From Moraxella sp035181385 (lineage in GTDB: Bacteria > Pseudomonadota > Gammaproteobacteria > Pseudomonadales > Moraxellaceae): a stretch of DNA of 64,000 bases. The stretch is from positions 1-64,000 of the forward strand of contig NZ_JAXCJK010000006.1 of the NCBI RefSeq assembly GCF_035181385.1. The letters are read 5' to 3'. The notes under the pieces are model-generated. The model was not told the origin of the DNA and ran no database searches. It saw only the letters and a list, made by a program, of their open reading frames with translations. This document shows positions 16,915 to 26,122 of this stretch, one piece after another; positions within the stretch are counted from its first letter, which is position 1, and every line of letters begins with the position of its first letter. The translations under genes and the position numbers were made by a program.

Positions 16915-17903
16915 AAGCTCGCTCCACGATTTAGTTTGGTACTTTGATTGTCATCTGCCAGATGACTTATGCCACCTTGAACATGGCTGTCTACCACACC
17001 TATGAATAGTTCTTCTAGACGGTTGGCTTTATTTCTCATGCTCAGCACCTCTATGTTTGCATCATTAAGTTGAGCAAAAACACCATTCAGGTTTTGCGAT
17101 TTATCCAAAGTAATTTCTAAAGTTTTGTGATCCACCAAACACGCATGATGCACATTGTCTAATTTTGGCAAAGCCACCAATTCATCTTTTAAATCAAATA
17201 CAAAGGTTTCTAATGATAATTGTGTGAGTAAAGATTTCATCTCGGTGTTAATCAAAATTTCACCGCAATTTAAGATGGCAACATACTTACAAAGCTGTTC
17301 TGCCTCTTCTAAATAATGCGTAGTAAGAATGATGGTTGTACCCTCTTCTTGATTAATACGCACCATAAAATCCCACATAGAACGGCGAAGCTCAATGTCT
17401 ACACCTGCAGTTGGTTCATCTAATATCAATAACTTAGGTCGATGCATCAAAGCACGAGCAATCATCAGGCGGCGTTTCATACCACCAGAGAGCGAACGAG
17501 ATTTGGTATGGCGTTTTTCCCACAGCCCCAATTCTTTTAATAAAAATTCAGCTCGTGGCAGTGCATCTGCTTTTTTGATGCCATAATAACCTGCTTGGGT
17601 AATGAGTATCTCCAAACATTGCTCAAATTGATTAAAATTAAATTCTTGAGGAACGACACCCAAAAATGACTTGGCAAGACTGGGCTTCTTGTGCAAATCC
17701 ACACCAAAAATTTCCACCACACCATCTGTGGGCGGAAATAACGAACTGATGATACCGATCATGGTGGACTTGCCCGCACCATTTGCCCCCAAAAGAGCAA
17801 AAAATTCGCCTTGTGCTACAGTCAAATTTACCCCATTTAAGGCAGTAAAACCATTAGAATAAGTTTTTTTAAGATTGGTAATTTTTAGGGCAGGTATGGT
17901 CAT
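16911..17903 (-). CDS. ABC transporter ATP-binding protein (YadG-like)
   Basis: 330 residues. Walker A is LLGANGAGKSTMIG (about residue 37-50), the signature is SLSGGMKRRLMIARALMH, and Walker B is LLILDEPTAGVD followed by the H-loop LTTHYLEEAEQ. The last ~90 residues form a C-terminal extension common in DrrA/CcmA-like ATPases. Energises the adjacent permease. The final ~25 residues (after GVVDSHVQGG) look low-complexity and are longer than in YadG (308). It is the first gene of the ATPase-permease-queF unit. Confidence 0.92.
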   Translation of the reverse strand: MTIPALKITNLKKTYSNGFTALNGVNLTVAQGEFFALLGANGAGKSTMIGIISSLFPPTDGVVEIFGVDLHKKPSLAKSFLGVVPQEFNFNQFEQCLEILITQAGYYGIKKADALPRAEFLLKELGLWEKRHTKSRSLSGGMKRRLMIARALMHRPKLLILDEPTAGVDIELRRSMWDFMVRINQEEGTTIILTTHYLEEAEQLCKYVAILNCGEILINTEMKSLLTQLSLETFVFDLKDELVALPKLDNVHHACLVDHKTLEITLDKSQNLNGVFAQLNDANIEVLSMRNKANRLEELFIGVVDSHVQGGISHLADDNQSTKLNRGASL

Positions 17904-17989
17904 TTTATTTTAACATCGATGAGTTGTTCTTTATGCTAACAACTAAAAACTGGTGGTTTGAATACTAACAAAAAAAAATATTTTTTGAT

Positions 17990-18034
17990 AAAAACGGCAA
18001 ATAGCCTAAGCGAATATCACCTAAGCTACTGCCA
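17990..18034 (-). terminator. Terminator after the cytochrome c gene
   Basis: Read on the minus strand, GGCAGTAGC pairs (one bulge) with GCTATTTGCC, followed by TTTTT. It lies 26 bp past the cytochrome stop codon. Confidence 0.6.
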
Positions 18035-18059
18035 TTTAAATCAAATTATTAAAGATGGA

Positions 18060-18620
18060 CTATTGTAACTGGCTGATGATGTAATCAACAGCGTTTTTCA
18101 CTTCATCATCAGAAATGTCGGCACCACCACGAGCAGGCATCGCATTAAAGCCATTGATGGCGTGGTTATATAAGGTATCTTTACCTTTGGCAATGCGTGA
18201 TGACCAATCTGCTGTACCTATTTTTGGTGCACCAATCAAACCTGCATCATGGCAAGTAGCACAGATGGCTTTATACAACATATCGCCTGGGCGAGCCTCA
18301 CCCTCAACCGCAGCAGCTAGCACAGTGATATTAATATCACACTCTTCGCCATCAAAGCATACTTTGCCATAAGGGGCAATGCGTGAGATGAGTTTTGGAT
18401 AAAGAGCAATGAGTTTTTTGACTTGATCGCTGTCCTCAGCGATGACCTCTTCTGCTTTTTTTTCAACAAGTGCAGCTGCCTCACTTTCGGTAGTAGTTGC
18501 AGCAACCTCACTGCTTTCGGTAGCAATATCCGTGGCAGGCTTGGTAGCTTCTTGAGCTTGGCTTGCCATAGTAAAAATCGCCAGCGTAGCAGCGGCAGAT
18601 AATATTACAATTTTTTTCAT
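18060..18620 (-). CDS. Cytochrome c5-like periplasmic c-type cytochrome
   Basis: 186 residues from ATG 18620 (MKKIVILSAAATLAIFTMASQAQ), which gives a clean signal peptide; two more in-frame ATGs lie within 9 bases upstream. A mature Ala/Glu/Thr-rich linker (about 22-65) is followed by a class I haem domain with one CATCH motif (about residue 120), and a distal Met in AMPARGG. Cytochrome c5-type proteins carry electrons to terminal oxidases in the periplasm; with ccoG in the window, a cbb3 oxidase is a plausible partner. It is a single gene with its own terminator. Confidence 0.88.
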   Translation of the reverse strand: MKKIVILSAAATLAIFTMASQAQEATKPATDIATESSEVAATTTESEAAALVEKKAEEVIAEDSDQVKKLIALYPKLISRIAPYGKVCFDGEECDINITVLAAAVEGEARPGDMLYKAICATCHDAGLIGAPKIGTADWSSRIAKGKDTLYNHAINGFNAMPARGGADISDDEVKNAVDYIISQLQ

Positions 18621-18936
18621 TGTCATCATCTCTTCTTAGCCTTGAGCATAAACTCTGGGTAATGAACCTTGGGCAATGACTGGGTGGATAAAACCACAAC
18701 AATACATTCCCAAACAAATAAATTTTTCCTTGCTATTATAAGGGAAAAAGGGGACAAAATGCCATGTTTTTTATGTAATATCTCAATAATTTGTAAAATT
18801 TTAGCAATATTTTTAAAAATTGACGACTTTTTTAGTCAATGGCTGGTAATTTTCCCAAAAACTTGGTAGAATTTACCCAGTTTTTTGTAGGCAGTCTTTA
18901 AAAAAACCAATTTGTAAAAATCAAAAAAAACAATAC

Positions 18937-19013
18937 GCACCTATAGCTCAGTTGGATAGAGTGTTGGCCTCCGAAGCCAAAGGTCGTGGGTTCGATTCCC
19001 GCTAGGTGCGCCA
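18937..19013 (+). tRNA. tRNA-Arg (anticodon CCG)
   Basis: 77 bases with encoded CCA. Acceptor GCACCTA/TAGGTGC, D-arm with GTTGGATAGAG, anticodon stem TTGGC/GCCAA and loop CTCCGAA (anticodon CCG at 18971-18973, reads CGG), T-arm GTGGGTTCGATTCCCGC. Confidence 0.97.
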
Positions 19014-19032
19014 TTTTATTAGCCTGTATAAA

Positions 19033-19065
19033 AAAAATCACCCAATACCATATTGGGTGATTTTT
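19033..19065. terminator. Bidirectional terminator, tRNA-Arg / guaB
   Basis: AAAAATCACCCAATA pairs perfectly with TATTGGGTGATTTTT over a 3-base loop, flanked by A and T runs. It serves tRNA-Arg (plus) and guaB (minus, stop 10 bp away). Confidence 0.92.
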
Positions 19066-19074
19066 TTATTGAAA

Positions 19075-20547
19075 TTAATTTTGACGATAGTTTGGGGCTT
19101 CTTTGGTAATCTGCACATCATGCACATGAGACTCTTTCATACCAGCCGATGTTACCTTCACAAAAGTGGTGTTTTTACGCATCTCTTCAATGGTCTTACA
19201 GCCTGTATAACCCATGGATGATTTTAGACCACCAGACAGCTGATTGATAATACCTGCAACAGGGCCTTTATAAGGCACACGACCCTCAATACCTTCTGGA
19301 ACAAGTTTTTCCACACCCTCTTTGGCATCTTGGAAGTATCGGTCAGATGAGCCATTTTGACCGCTCATCGCACCCAGTGAGCCCATGCCACGATACGCTT
19401 TATAATAACGACCCTGAAACAGCTCAACCTCACCAGGAGCCTCTTCTGTACCTGCAAGCAAACTACCCACCATGATACATGACGCACCTGCTGCGATGGC
19501 TTTTGCCATATCACCAGAGAAGCGAATACCGCCGTCAGCAATGAGTGGAATACGGTCTTTTAGTGCAGTAGCAACATTATCAATCGCACTGATTTGAGGC
19601 ACACCAATGCCTGCAATAATACGAGTGGTACAAATCGAACCTGGACCAATACCCACCTTCACTGCATTTGCACCAGCATCCATTAACGCAAGTGCCGCAT
19701 CACCTGTGGCAATATTACCTCCGATGACTTGGATATTTGGATAGTTTTTCTTAATCCATGCCACACGATCAATCACACCCTTAGAATGCCCATGTGCAGT
19801 ATCCACAATAATGACATCGACATTTGCCCCAATCAATGCCTCAACACGAGCTTCAGTATCTGCACCCGTCCCCACTGCAGCACCCACACGCAAGCGACCT
19901 TTATCATCTTTACACGCATTTGGATTGTTCTCTGCCTTAGTGAAATCATTGACTGTAATCAAGCCTTTTAAGCGAAAATCATCATCAATAACAACCACCT
20001 TTTCAATGCGATGCTCATGCAATAGCGTCTTAATCTGCTCTTGTGGTGTACCTTCTTTAACCGTAACCAACTTATCTTTTGGGGTCATGACATTTGATAC
20101 AGGCTGGTCAAGATTGGTCTCAAAACGCAAATCACGATGGGTAACAATACCCAACACTTTATCCGTACCACGCTCCACCACAGGCACACCACTAATTTTA
20201 TGCTCACGGGTAATTTTTAAAAGCTCACCCACAGTCACCTCAGGACATACGGTTACAGGGTCAGCAACCGTACCAGCTTCAAATTTTTTCACATGACGAA
20301 CACGGCTGGCCTGATGTTCAATATCCATGTTTTTATGAATAATACCCAAACCACCAAGCTGTGCCATCGCAATCGCCATCTTGGATTCTGTTACGGTATC
20401 CATGGCAGCTGAGATGATTGGGAGATTTAGGGTAATATCGGTGGTTAGGCGAGTACTAAGATTGGTTTCTTTTGGTAGGACTTCTGAGTAGGCAGGAAGT
20501 AGCAATACATCATCAAAAGTTAAAGCGTCGTAGGCAATGCGTAGCAT
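19075..20547 (-). CDS. guaB: Inosine-5'-monophosphate dehydrogenase
   Basis: 490 residues, the usual bacterial length (488). It oxidises IMP to XMP with NAD, the committed step to GMP. The TIM-barrel start (YDALTFDDVLLLPAYS) is followed by two CBS domains (about residues 93-205) with a regulatory role, then the catalytic loop GPGSICTTRIIAGIG with the active-site Cys (about 306) and the finger/flap region RYFQDAKEGVEKLVPEG. AAGGAA lies 6 bases upstream of the ATG. guaA is not adjacent. Confidence 0.97.
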   Translation of the reverse strand: MLRIAYDALTFDDVLLLPAYSEVLPKETNLSTRLTTDITLNLPIISAAMDTVTESKMAIAMAQLGGLGIIHKNMDIEHQASRVRHVKKFEAGTVADPVTVCPEVTVGELLKITREHKISGVPVVERGTDKVLGIVTHRDLRFETNLDQPVSNVMTPKDKLVTVKEGTPQEQIKTLLHEHRIEKVVVIDDDFRLKGLITVNDFTKAENNPNACKDDKGRLRVGAAVGTGADTEARVEALIGANVDVIIVDTAHGHSKGVIDRVAWIKKNYPNIQVIGGNIATGDAALALMDAGANAVKVGIGPGSICTTRIIAGIGVPQISAIDNVATALKDRIPLIADGGIRFSGDMAKAIAAGASCIMVGSLLAGTEEAPGEVELFQGRYYKAYRGMGSLGAMSGQNGSSDRYFQDAKEGVEKLVPEGIEGRVPYKGPVAGIINQLSGGLKSSMGYTGCKTIEEMRKNTTFVKVTSAGMKESHVHDVQITKEAPNYRQN

Positions 20548-20628
20548 AGGTTATTTCCTTAGGGATTGACCTACTTAATGAAAGCCAGAAAACCCAACAA
20601 TCAAAAGCAGGTTATGAAATAACGCTGT

Positions 20629-20637
20629 ATTGTATCA
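20629..20637 (-). promoter_or_regulatory. Extended -10 promoter of guaB
   Basis: On the minus strand TGATACAAT, with TTGCTT 18 bases upstream. About 80 bases before the guaB ATG. Confidence 0.6.
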
Positions 20638-20812
20638 AAATTTATACAAAAAAAGCAAGTTGATTTTGATATTTTTATCACAAAGATTCAATTTAGTTTG
20701 GCAGGCTTCATCAAAGCAAAAACCTTAAAAATACACTGGCAATTAAAGATAAGTTTTGGCATAATTGTTTGGTTTTGAATCAATCTATTTTAACCAATGG
20801 CGTACTTTTTTT

Positions 20813-21643
20813 ATGATGACCTCTTCTTTTTTTAAGCTGGCAAACAAACCACTACTCATCGCTATATTAGCTTTGAGTCTCAATGCGTGTGGAGAAAAAC
20901 CCACCAACTCCCAACAAGGGCAACAAATTGCTCAACAAACAACCAAAAAGCCAAGCGACAGCACCCAAAACACTCAATCTGATGCTACCGTGGTATCCGC
21001 CTTACAAACAAACCTAAAAAAATCTGGTGTTGATTTGGTTGTAAAATCTGCCACCGCCACACAAATGCAGGGCATATATTGGGTCATGTTTGATGATGCA
21101 CCCCCAATGTTCACAGACATCAAAGGGGAATATCTGATTCAAGGGCAAATTGCCAAAATCGGCGATAAAACACCAATTGACATCACATCAACCTTGCAGT
21201 CCTTACTTGCCAAAGAATTGCTTACCAAAGTCAATCCGTCTGAGATGATTGTTTATCCTGCCACAGGCAAACATCAAGCAGCGATATATGTCTTTTCTGA
21301 CCCAAGCTGTCATTATTGCCAAAAACTACACAGCGAAATCAAGGACATCACCGACAAAGGCATAGAAGTACGCTATTTGGCTTGGCCCAGAAGCGATAGA
21401 CTCATTCCTCTCACCGAGGCGATTTGGTGCAGTAACGACCGACACGATGCCTTAACGCGTGCCAAACAAGGGCAAAATATCACCGCACCCACCTGCGACA
21501 ACCCTGTCAAAAAACACATGGCACTTGGTCATCAAATTGGCGTAGGTGGCACCCCTGCCATTTTCACTGAATCTGGACAACAAATCGGTGGCTATCTGCC
21601 TGCAACTGAACTTGCCAGACTTGCCATTGAGTACAAAAATTAA
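20813..21643 (+). CDS. DsbC-type thiol:disulfide interchange lipoprotein
   Basis: 276 residues from ATG 20813 (the open frame reaches further up, but this start gives the signal peptide). The leader ends in a lipobox, LSLNACGEKP, so the mature protein is probably a lipoprotein, unusual for DsbC. A Gln/Thr/Ser-rich linker leads into a DsbC dimerisation-like region (about 65-130) and a thioredoxin fold with FSDPSCHYCQKL (active-site CxxC) and a cis-Pro loop, GVGGTPAIF. DsbC-type enzymes repair wrong disulfides in the periplasm, kept reduced by DsbD. It lies 177 bp upstream of hom on the same strand, an arrangement I know from related gammaproteobacteria (dsbC-hom). Confidence 0.9.
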   Translation: MMTSSFFKLANKPLLIAILALSLNACGEKPTNSQQGQQIAQQTTKKPSDSTQNTQSDATVVSALQTNLKKSGVDLVVKSATATQMQGIYWVMFDDAPPMFTDIKGEYLIQGQIAKIGDKTPIDITSTLQSLLAKELLTKVNPSEMIVYPATGKHQAAIYVFSDPSCHYCQKLHSEIKDITDKGIEVRYLAWPRSDRLIPLTEAIWCSNDRHDALTRAKQGQNITAPTCDNPVKKHMALGHQIGVGGTPAIFTESGQQIGGYLPATELARLAIEYKN

Positions 21644-21820
21644 ATCACCATGACAACCTAAAAACCTGCCTAATGACACAAAACAACATCGAAACTAACA
21701 AAATACAAAAATTTTTATGAAAATATCTAGCAAGTTTTGTAAAGTTATGTTAAGTTAGGCAGTCATTATTTGATCAATTTAACAAACACAAATTTACCAC
21801 ATAACATCTGAGAAACTCCC

Positions 21821-23125
21821 GTGAACAAAACCATCAATCTTGCCGTGCTTGGCCTAGGTACTGTCGGCTCCGGTGTGGTTAATCTTTTAAAAGACAACAC
21901 CAATGAGCTGGCTCGTCGTAGCGGGCACACCATCAATATCACACATGTAGGCACACGCCGCCATCGTGATGACATTGACCCCAATATCAAACAAAACGCT
22001 GATTTAATGGCAATTGCTGAAGCTGACGATGTAGATATTGTCATTGAGGTCATTGGCGGCACCGATGTTGCTAAAGATGTTATCATGCACGCCATTCGCC
22101 ACAAAAAGCATGTCGTTACCGCCAACAAAGCCCTACTTGCTAAATACGGCAATGAAATCTTTGCACTTGCGGACAAGTATGGCGTACAGGTACGCTACGA
22201 AGCGGCAGTGGCAGGTGGCATTCCCATCATCAAAATCATTCGTGAAGCCTTAGCAGCCAACAAAATTGACTGGCTTGCTGGCATCATCAATGGCACTGGC
22301 AACTTCATCATGACCGAAATGCAAAGCAAAAACCGCAAATTTGGTGATGTACTGACAGAGGCTCAGGCACTAGGCTATGCTGAATCCGATCCCACTTTTG
22401 ATGTTGAGGGCATTGACGCTGCACATAAATTATCTATTTTGGCGTCTATCGCTTTTGGCATTCCAATTCAATTTGACAAAGTGTATTGTGAGGGCATCAC
22501 TAAAGTAGGTCTACAAGATGTGATTTATGCCAAAGAATTGGGTTACAACATAAAACATTTAGGTTTTGCCATTCGCCGTGATAATGGCTTTGAACTGCGT
22601 GTTCACCCCACTTTGATTCCAGACACCACTTTGCTGGCTAATGTTCATGGGGTAAAAAACGCTGTTATGATAGATGCACACCCACTTGGACAATCGCTAT
22701 ATTACGGCGATGGAGCTGGGGCTGGGGCAACCGCTTCTGCGGTGATGGCCGATGTCATGGATTTGATTTATGTCATCACCGCTGCCACACCAAGCGATGT
22801 ACCACATTTGGCCTTCGTTCCAGAGGAGCTCTCGGACACTCGCATACTATCTAGCGATGAGATGACCTGCGGTTACTATCTGCGTTTGACCGTCAAAGAT
22901 GAACTGGGTGTATTGGCGGACACCACTCGCATTTTAAGCGACAACGGCATTAATATTGATGCCATTTTACAAAGGGACGCTCATAAATCAGGATTGGTGC
23001 CAGTCATCATCTTGACCCTACCCGTCCTAGAAAAACAAATGAACAACGCCATCAAACAAATAGAACAACTAGACGCTATTACCGAGCCCTTGGTACGCAT
23101 TCGCCTAGAAAGTCTTGATGAGTGA
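21821..23125 (+). CDS. hom: Homoserine dehydrogenase
   Basis: 434 residues, monofunctional (no aspartokinase domain). It reduces aspartate semialdehyde to homoserine for threonine and methionine synthesis. The N-terminal Rossmann motif LGLGTVGSGVVNLL is followed by the catalytic block GIINGTGNFIMTEM (about 155-170) and the Lys/Asp region GYAESDPTFDVEGIDA. A C-terminal ACT domain (about 345-420, RLTVKDELGVLADTTRIL) would allow feedback control. The start codon is GTG, which fits MNKTINLAVLG; GAGAAA precedes it. thrC does not follow; a strong terminator does. Confidence 0.95.
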   Translation: MNKTINLAVLGLGTVGSGVVNLLKDNTNELARRSGHTINITHVGTRRHRDDIDPNIKQNADLMAIAEADDVDIVIEVIGGTDVAKDVIMHAIRHKKHVVTANKALLAKYGNEIFALADKYGVQVRYEAAVAGGIPIIKIIREALAANKIDWLAGIINGTGNFIMTEMQSKNRKFGDVLTEAQALGYAESDPTFDVEGIDAAHKLSILASIAFGIPIQFDKVYCEGITKVGLQDVIYAKELGYNIKHLGFAIRRDNGFELRVHPTLIPDTTLLANVHGVKNAVMIDAHPLGQSLYYGDGAGAGATASAVMADVMDLIYVITAATPSDVPHLAFVPEELSDTRILSSDEMTCGYYLRLTVKDELGVLADTTRILSDNGINIDAILQRDAHKSGLVPVIILTLPVLEKQMNNAIKQIEQLDAITEPLVRIRLESLDE

Positions 23126-23137
23126 TTGGTTGTGATC

Positions 23138-23174
23138 AAAAAAAGAGCGTGAGATGAGTTCACGCTCTTTTTTA
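23138..23174. terminator. Terminator between hom and cysS
   Basis: AAAAAAGAGCGTGA pairs with TCACGCTCTTTTTT around a 7-base loop, in the gap between two converging genes; A and T runs allow use from both sides. Confidence 0.92.
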
Positions 23175-23187
23175 TTGCTTTTTTAGA

Positions 23188-24627
23188 CTAAGCTCTCCGC
23201 CAAGTCGTTCCTGAACGACTGTCTTCAAGCTCCACACCTTGTTCTTTTAGCTCATGGCGAATCTGGTCAGCACGAGCGAAGTTTTTATCAGCTTTAGCCT
23301 CTGCTCGCTCAGCAATGAGTGCTTCTATCAACTCGGCAGACAAGCCATCATCATTGACACCTGCCTGCAAAAACTTACTTGCTGATGTGGTCAAAATCCC
23401 AAGATTGCTTGCCAATGTCTTTAAAAGTATGCCATATTGGACAACACTTCGCTCATCACCTGCCTTGACGGCTTTATTGATCTCGCCTGCTACCGCAAAT
23501 AGTACACTCACCGCTTTTGGCGTGTTAAAATCATCATTCATCGCAAGAACAAACTCATCAGCAAAACCTTTGGCAAAATCCGTTTGCACAATCACATGAT
23601 TTACCACAATCTCGCCCATACCTTCGGCAGATTTTAAGGCATGGTACAAACGGCTGATGGCAGCATGACTTTCGTTCAAAGCAACATCAGAGAAATTAAC
23701 CTGACTGCGATAATGGCTTGATAAAATAAAAAATCTAACCACTTCTCCATGAAACTTGGCAAGCACATCTTTGATGGTAGAAAAATTCCCCAATGATTTG
23801 CTCATTTTTTCGCCATCAACATTAATAAAACCGACATGAAGCCAATTGTTGGCATAAGTTTTGCCTGTACAAGCTTCAGATTGGGCGATTTCATTTTCAT
23901 GGTGCGGAAATTGCAAATCATGCCCACCACCGTGAATGTCAAAAGTCTCACCAAGACAACGGCCACTCATCGCCGAACACTCAATATGCCAACCTGGACG
24001 ACCATCACCCCAAGGGCTTTTCCATGCAGGCTCGCCCGCCTTGGCAAGTTTCCATAAAACAAAGTCAAATGGGTTGGTTTTATCACCCACCACATCAACA
24101 CGACTGCCTGCTTGCATTTCATCAAGATTTCGCTTGGACAATTTGCCATAATCTTCAAAACTATCCACTGCATAATACACATCACCACCTTTGGTATAGG
24201 CGTGTTTTTTGTCCATTAAAGTACTGATGATATTTTGCATATCATTGATGTGTTCGGTGGCTTTTGGTTCAATATTGGGGCGAAGGCAGCCTAAGCTGTC
24301 TGCATCTTCATGCATGGCTTTGATAAAGCGAGCGGTCAGCTCACCAATGCTCTCACCATTTTCGTTGGCACGATTGATGATTTTATCATCAATGTCTGTA
24401 ATGTTTCGTACATAATTTACATCAAAACCAAGCGACATAAGATGGCGATAAATCACATCAAAGGCCACCATCACACGAGCGTGTCCAATATGACAAAAAT
24501 CATACACCGTCATACCACACACATACATACCAACTTTACCTGCCATAAGTGGCACAAAAACCTGCTTATCTGCAGTCATGGTATTATACATACGAAGATT
24601 GGCTTGATGATGGCTAAACATACTCAT
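23188..24627 (-). CDS. cysS: Cysteinyl-tRNA synthetase
   Basis: 479 residues from ATG 24627, chosen because GGA lies 7 bases ahead; the open frame runs 10 codons further. It charges tRNA-Cys. Class I signatures are present: HIGH within YDFCHIGHARV (about residue 42) and KMSKSLGN (about 273). Zinc ligands fit: Cys in GMYVCGMTVYD, Cys in WHIECSAMS, and His in FPHHENEIAQSE. The C-terminal end (RSGTTWRRA) matches the usual EDxxxGTxWR ending. Gene is isolated, with a shared terminator at its 3' side. Confidence 0.96.
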   Translation of the reverse strand: MSMFSHHQANLRMYNTMTADKQVFVPLMAGKVGMYVCGMTVYDFCHIGHARVMVAFDVIYRHLMSLGFDVNYVRNITDIDDKIINRANENGESIGELTARFIKAMHEDADSLGCLRPNIEPKATEHINDMQNIISTLMDKKHAYTKGGDVYYAVDSFEDYGKLSKRNLDEMQAGSRVDVVGDKTNPFDFVLWKLAKAGEPAWKSPWGDGRPGWHIECSAMSGRCLGETFDIHGGGHDLQFPHHENEIAQSEACTGKTYANNWLHVGFINVDGEKMSKSLGNFSTIKDVLAKFHGEVVRFFILSSHYRSQVNFSDVALNESHAAISRLYHALKSAEGMGEIVVNHVIVQTDFAKGFADEFVLAMNDDFNTPKAVSVLFAVAGEINKAVKAGDERSVVQYGILLKTLASNLGILTTSASKFLQAGVNDDGLSAELIEALIAERAEAKADKNFARADQIRHELKEQGVELEDSRSGTTWRRA

Positions 24628-24834
24628 GGCATATCCAAAAAAAATTAAAACAATCAATTTAAACGCATTATCATACCGAAAATTACATCAAAATACCATC
24701 ATTTATCTTACAATTTATCCATTTATCATCACAAGATAAAAATTAACTTTAAAAAACTTTGCTTGTGCAAATATTTAAGCTCGATTAAATCATTTAAAAT
24801 CAAAAATAACCAAAAGATCAAGTTAATAGCCAAC

Positions 24835-24875
24835 AAAAAAACACCCTAAAATTGAAGTTTTTAACTTTTAGGGTG
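24835..24875 (-). terminator. Terminator of mdh
   Basis: On the minus strand CACCCTAAAA pairs with TTTTAGGGTG and is followed by seven T. It begins 51 bp past the mdh stop codon. Confidence 0.9.
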
Positions 24876-24925
24876 CGATTTAAACGGCTCTCAAACAACA
24901 CTTAGGTTGTTTTTATCAGCATGGA

Positions 24926-25915
24926 TCAGTTGAACAAATGATCAATCGCCGCACGCTCTTCTTCAAGTTCATTTAAGGTAATATCGATGTATTTTTGACT
25001 AAACTCATCAATTTCAAGACCTTTAACAATTTGATATTCGCCGTTCTCGGTAGTTACAGGAAAACCAAACATGACGCCTTCTGGAATGCCATACGAACCG
25101 TCAGATGGAATGCCCATGGTTACCCACTCGCCATTACTGCCAAGTGCCCAATCACGCATATGATCAATTGCAGCGTTTGCCGCAGAAGCTGCAGAAGATA
25201 AACCACGAGCCTCAATGATGGCTGCACCACGCTTGCCCACAGTTGGCAGGAAAGTATTGGCATTCCATTCTTGGTCATCAATCATGTCCTTAACAGACTC
25301 ACCATTGATGGTGGCAAAGCGATAGTCGGCATACATGGTTGGGCTGTGATTACCCCAAACAGTAAGATTTTTGATGTCTTTAACAGCTTTGCCAGTTTTC
25401 TTGGCCACCTGGGTTAAAGCACGGTTGTGATCTAGGCGTAGCATGGCAGTGAAGTTCTTCGCTGGCAAGTCTGGTGCTGATTTCATGGCGATGTAGGCAT
25501 TGGTATTAGCAGGGTTGCCCACAACCAATACTTTGACATCACGGCTGGCCACATCATTTAGTGCTTTACCTTGAACCGTAAAAATCTTAGCATTTTCTTG
25601 AAGCAAATCAGCACGCTCCATGCCAGGTCCACGAGGACGAGCACCAACCAACAATGCATAATCTGCATCTTTAAATGCCACATTCGGATCATCAGTACCA
25701 ATCACATCATGAAGCAGTGGGAAGGCACAGTCATCAAGCTCCATGATAACGCCCTGTAGTGCTTGCTGAGCTTTTTCATTAGGGATTTCAAGAAGTTGCA
25801 AAATCACAGGTTGATCTTTACCAAGCATTTCGCCAGATGCAATGCGAAACAGCAGGCTATATCCGATTTGACCAGCAGCACCAGTAACGGCAACACGAAC
25901 AGGTTGTTTGCTCAT
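24926..25915 (-). CDS. mdh: Malate dehydrogenase
   Basis: 329 residues, the longer type related to cytosolic MDH that is usual in Moraxellaceae and beta-proteobacteria (E. coli Mdh is 312). It interconverts malate and oxaloacetate with NAD(H) in the TCA cycle. Visible are the nucleotide motif VTGAAGQIGYSLLFRIA (10-26), substrate-binding ARPRGPGMERADLL, the Asp in MLRLDHNRAL and the catalytic His in WGNHSPTMYAD (about 190). AAGGACAAT precedes the ATG. Own promoter and terminator. Confidence 0.97.
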   Translation of the reverse strand: MSKQPVRVAVTGAAGQIGYSLLFRIASGEMLGKDQPVILQLLEIPNEKAQQALQGVIMELDDCAFPLLHDVIGTDDPNVAFKDADYALLVGARPRGPGMERADLLQENAKIFTVQGKALNDVASRDVKVLVVGNPANTNAYIAMKSAPDLPAKNFTAMLRLDHNRALTQVAKKTGKAVKDIKNLTVWGNHSPTMYADYRFATINGESVKDMIDDQEWNANTFLPTVGKRGAAIIEARGLSSAASAANAAIDHMRDWALGSNGEWVTMGIPSDGSYGIPEGVMFGFPVTTENGEYQIVKGLEIDEFSQKYIDITLNELEEERAAIDHLFN

Positions 25916-26009
25916 AATATTGTCCTTGTTAAGTAAATTCGGTTCATTTCAATAATTTTAAACTAATTTTGCGATTTTAACATCGTCTTCAAAATCACAA
26001 AATCAACTT

Positions 26010-26018
26010 AGTGTAGCA
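26010..26018 (-). promoter_or_regulatory. Extended -10 promoter of mdh
   Basis: TGCTACACT on the minus strand, 95 bases upstream of the mdh ATG. Confidence 0.5.
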
Positions 26019-26122
26019 TTTTTCACCATAGACCGTAAAGCCAAAAGTATGTTATTTTTTAAGCCAGTTGTAGATATCTGTAAAATTGATATAAAATCAT
26101 CATATCAACCACCTTTATATCA

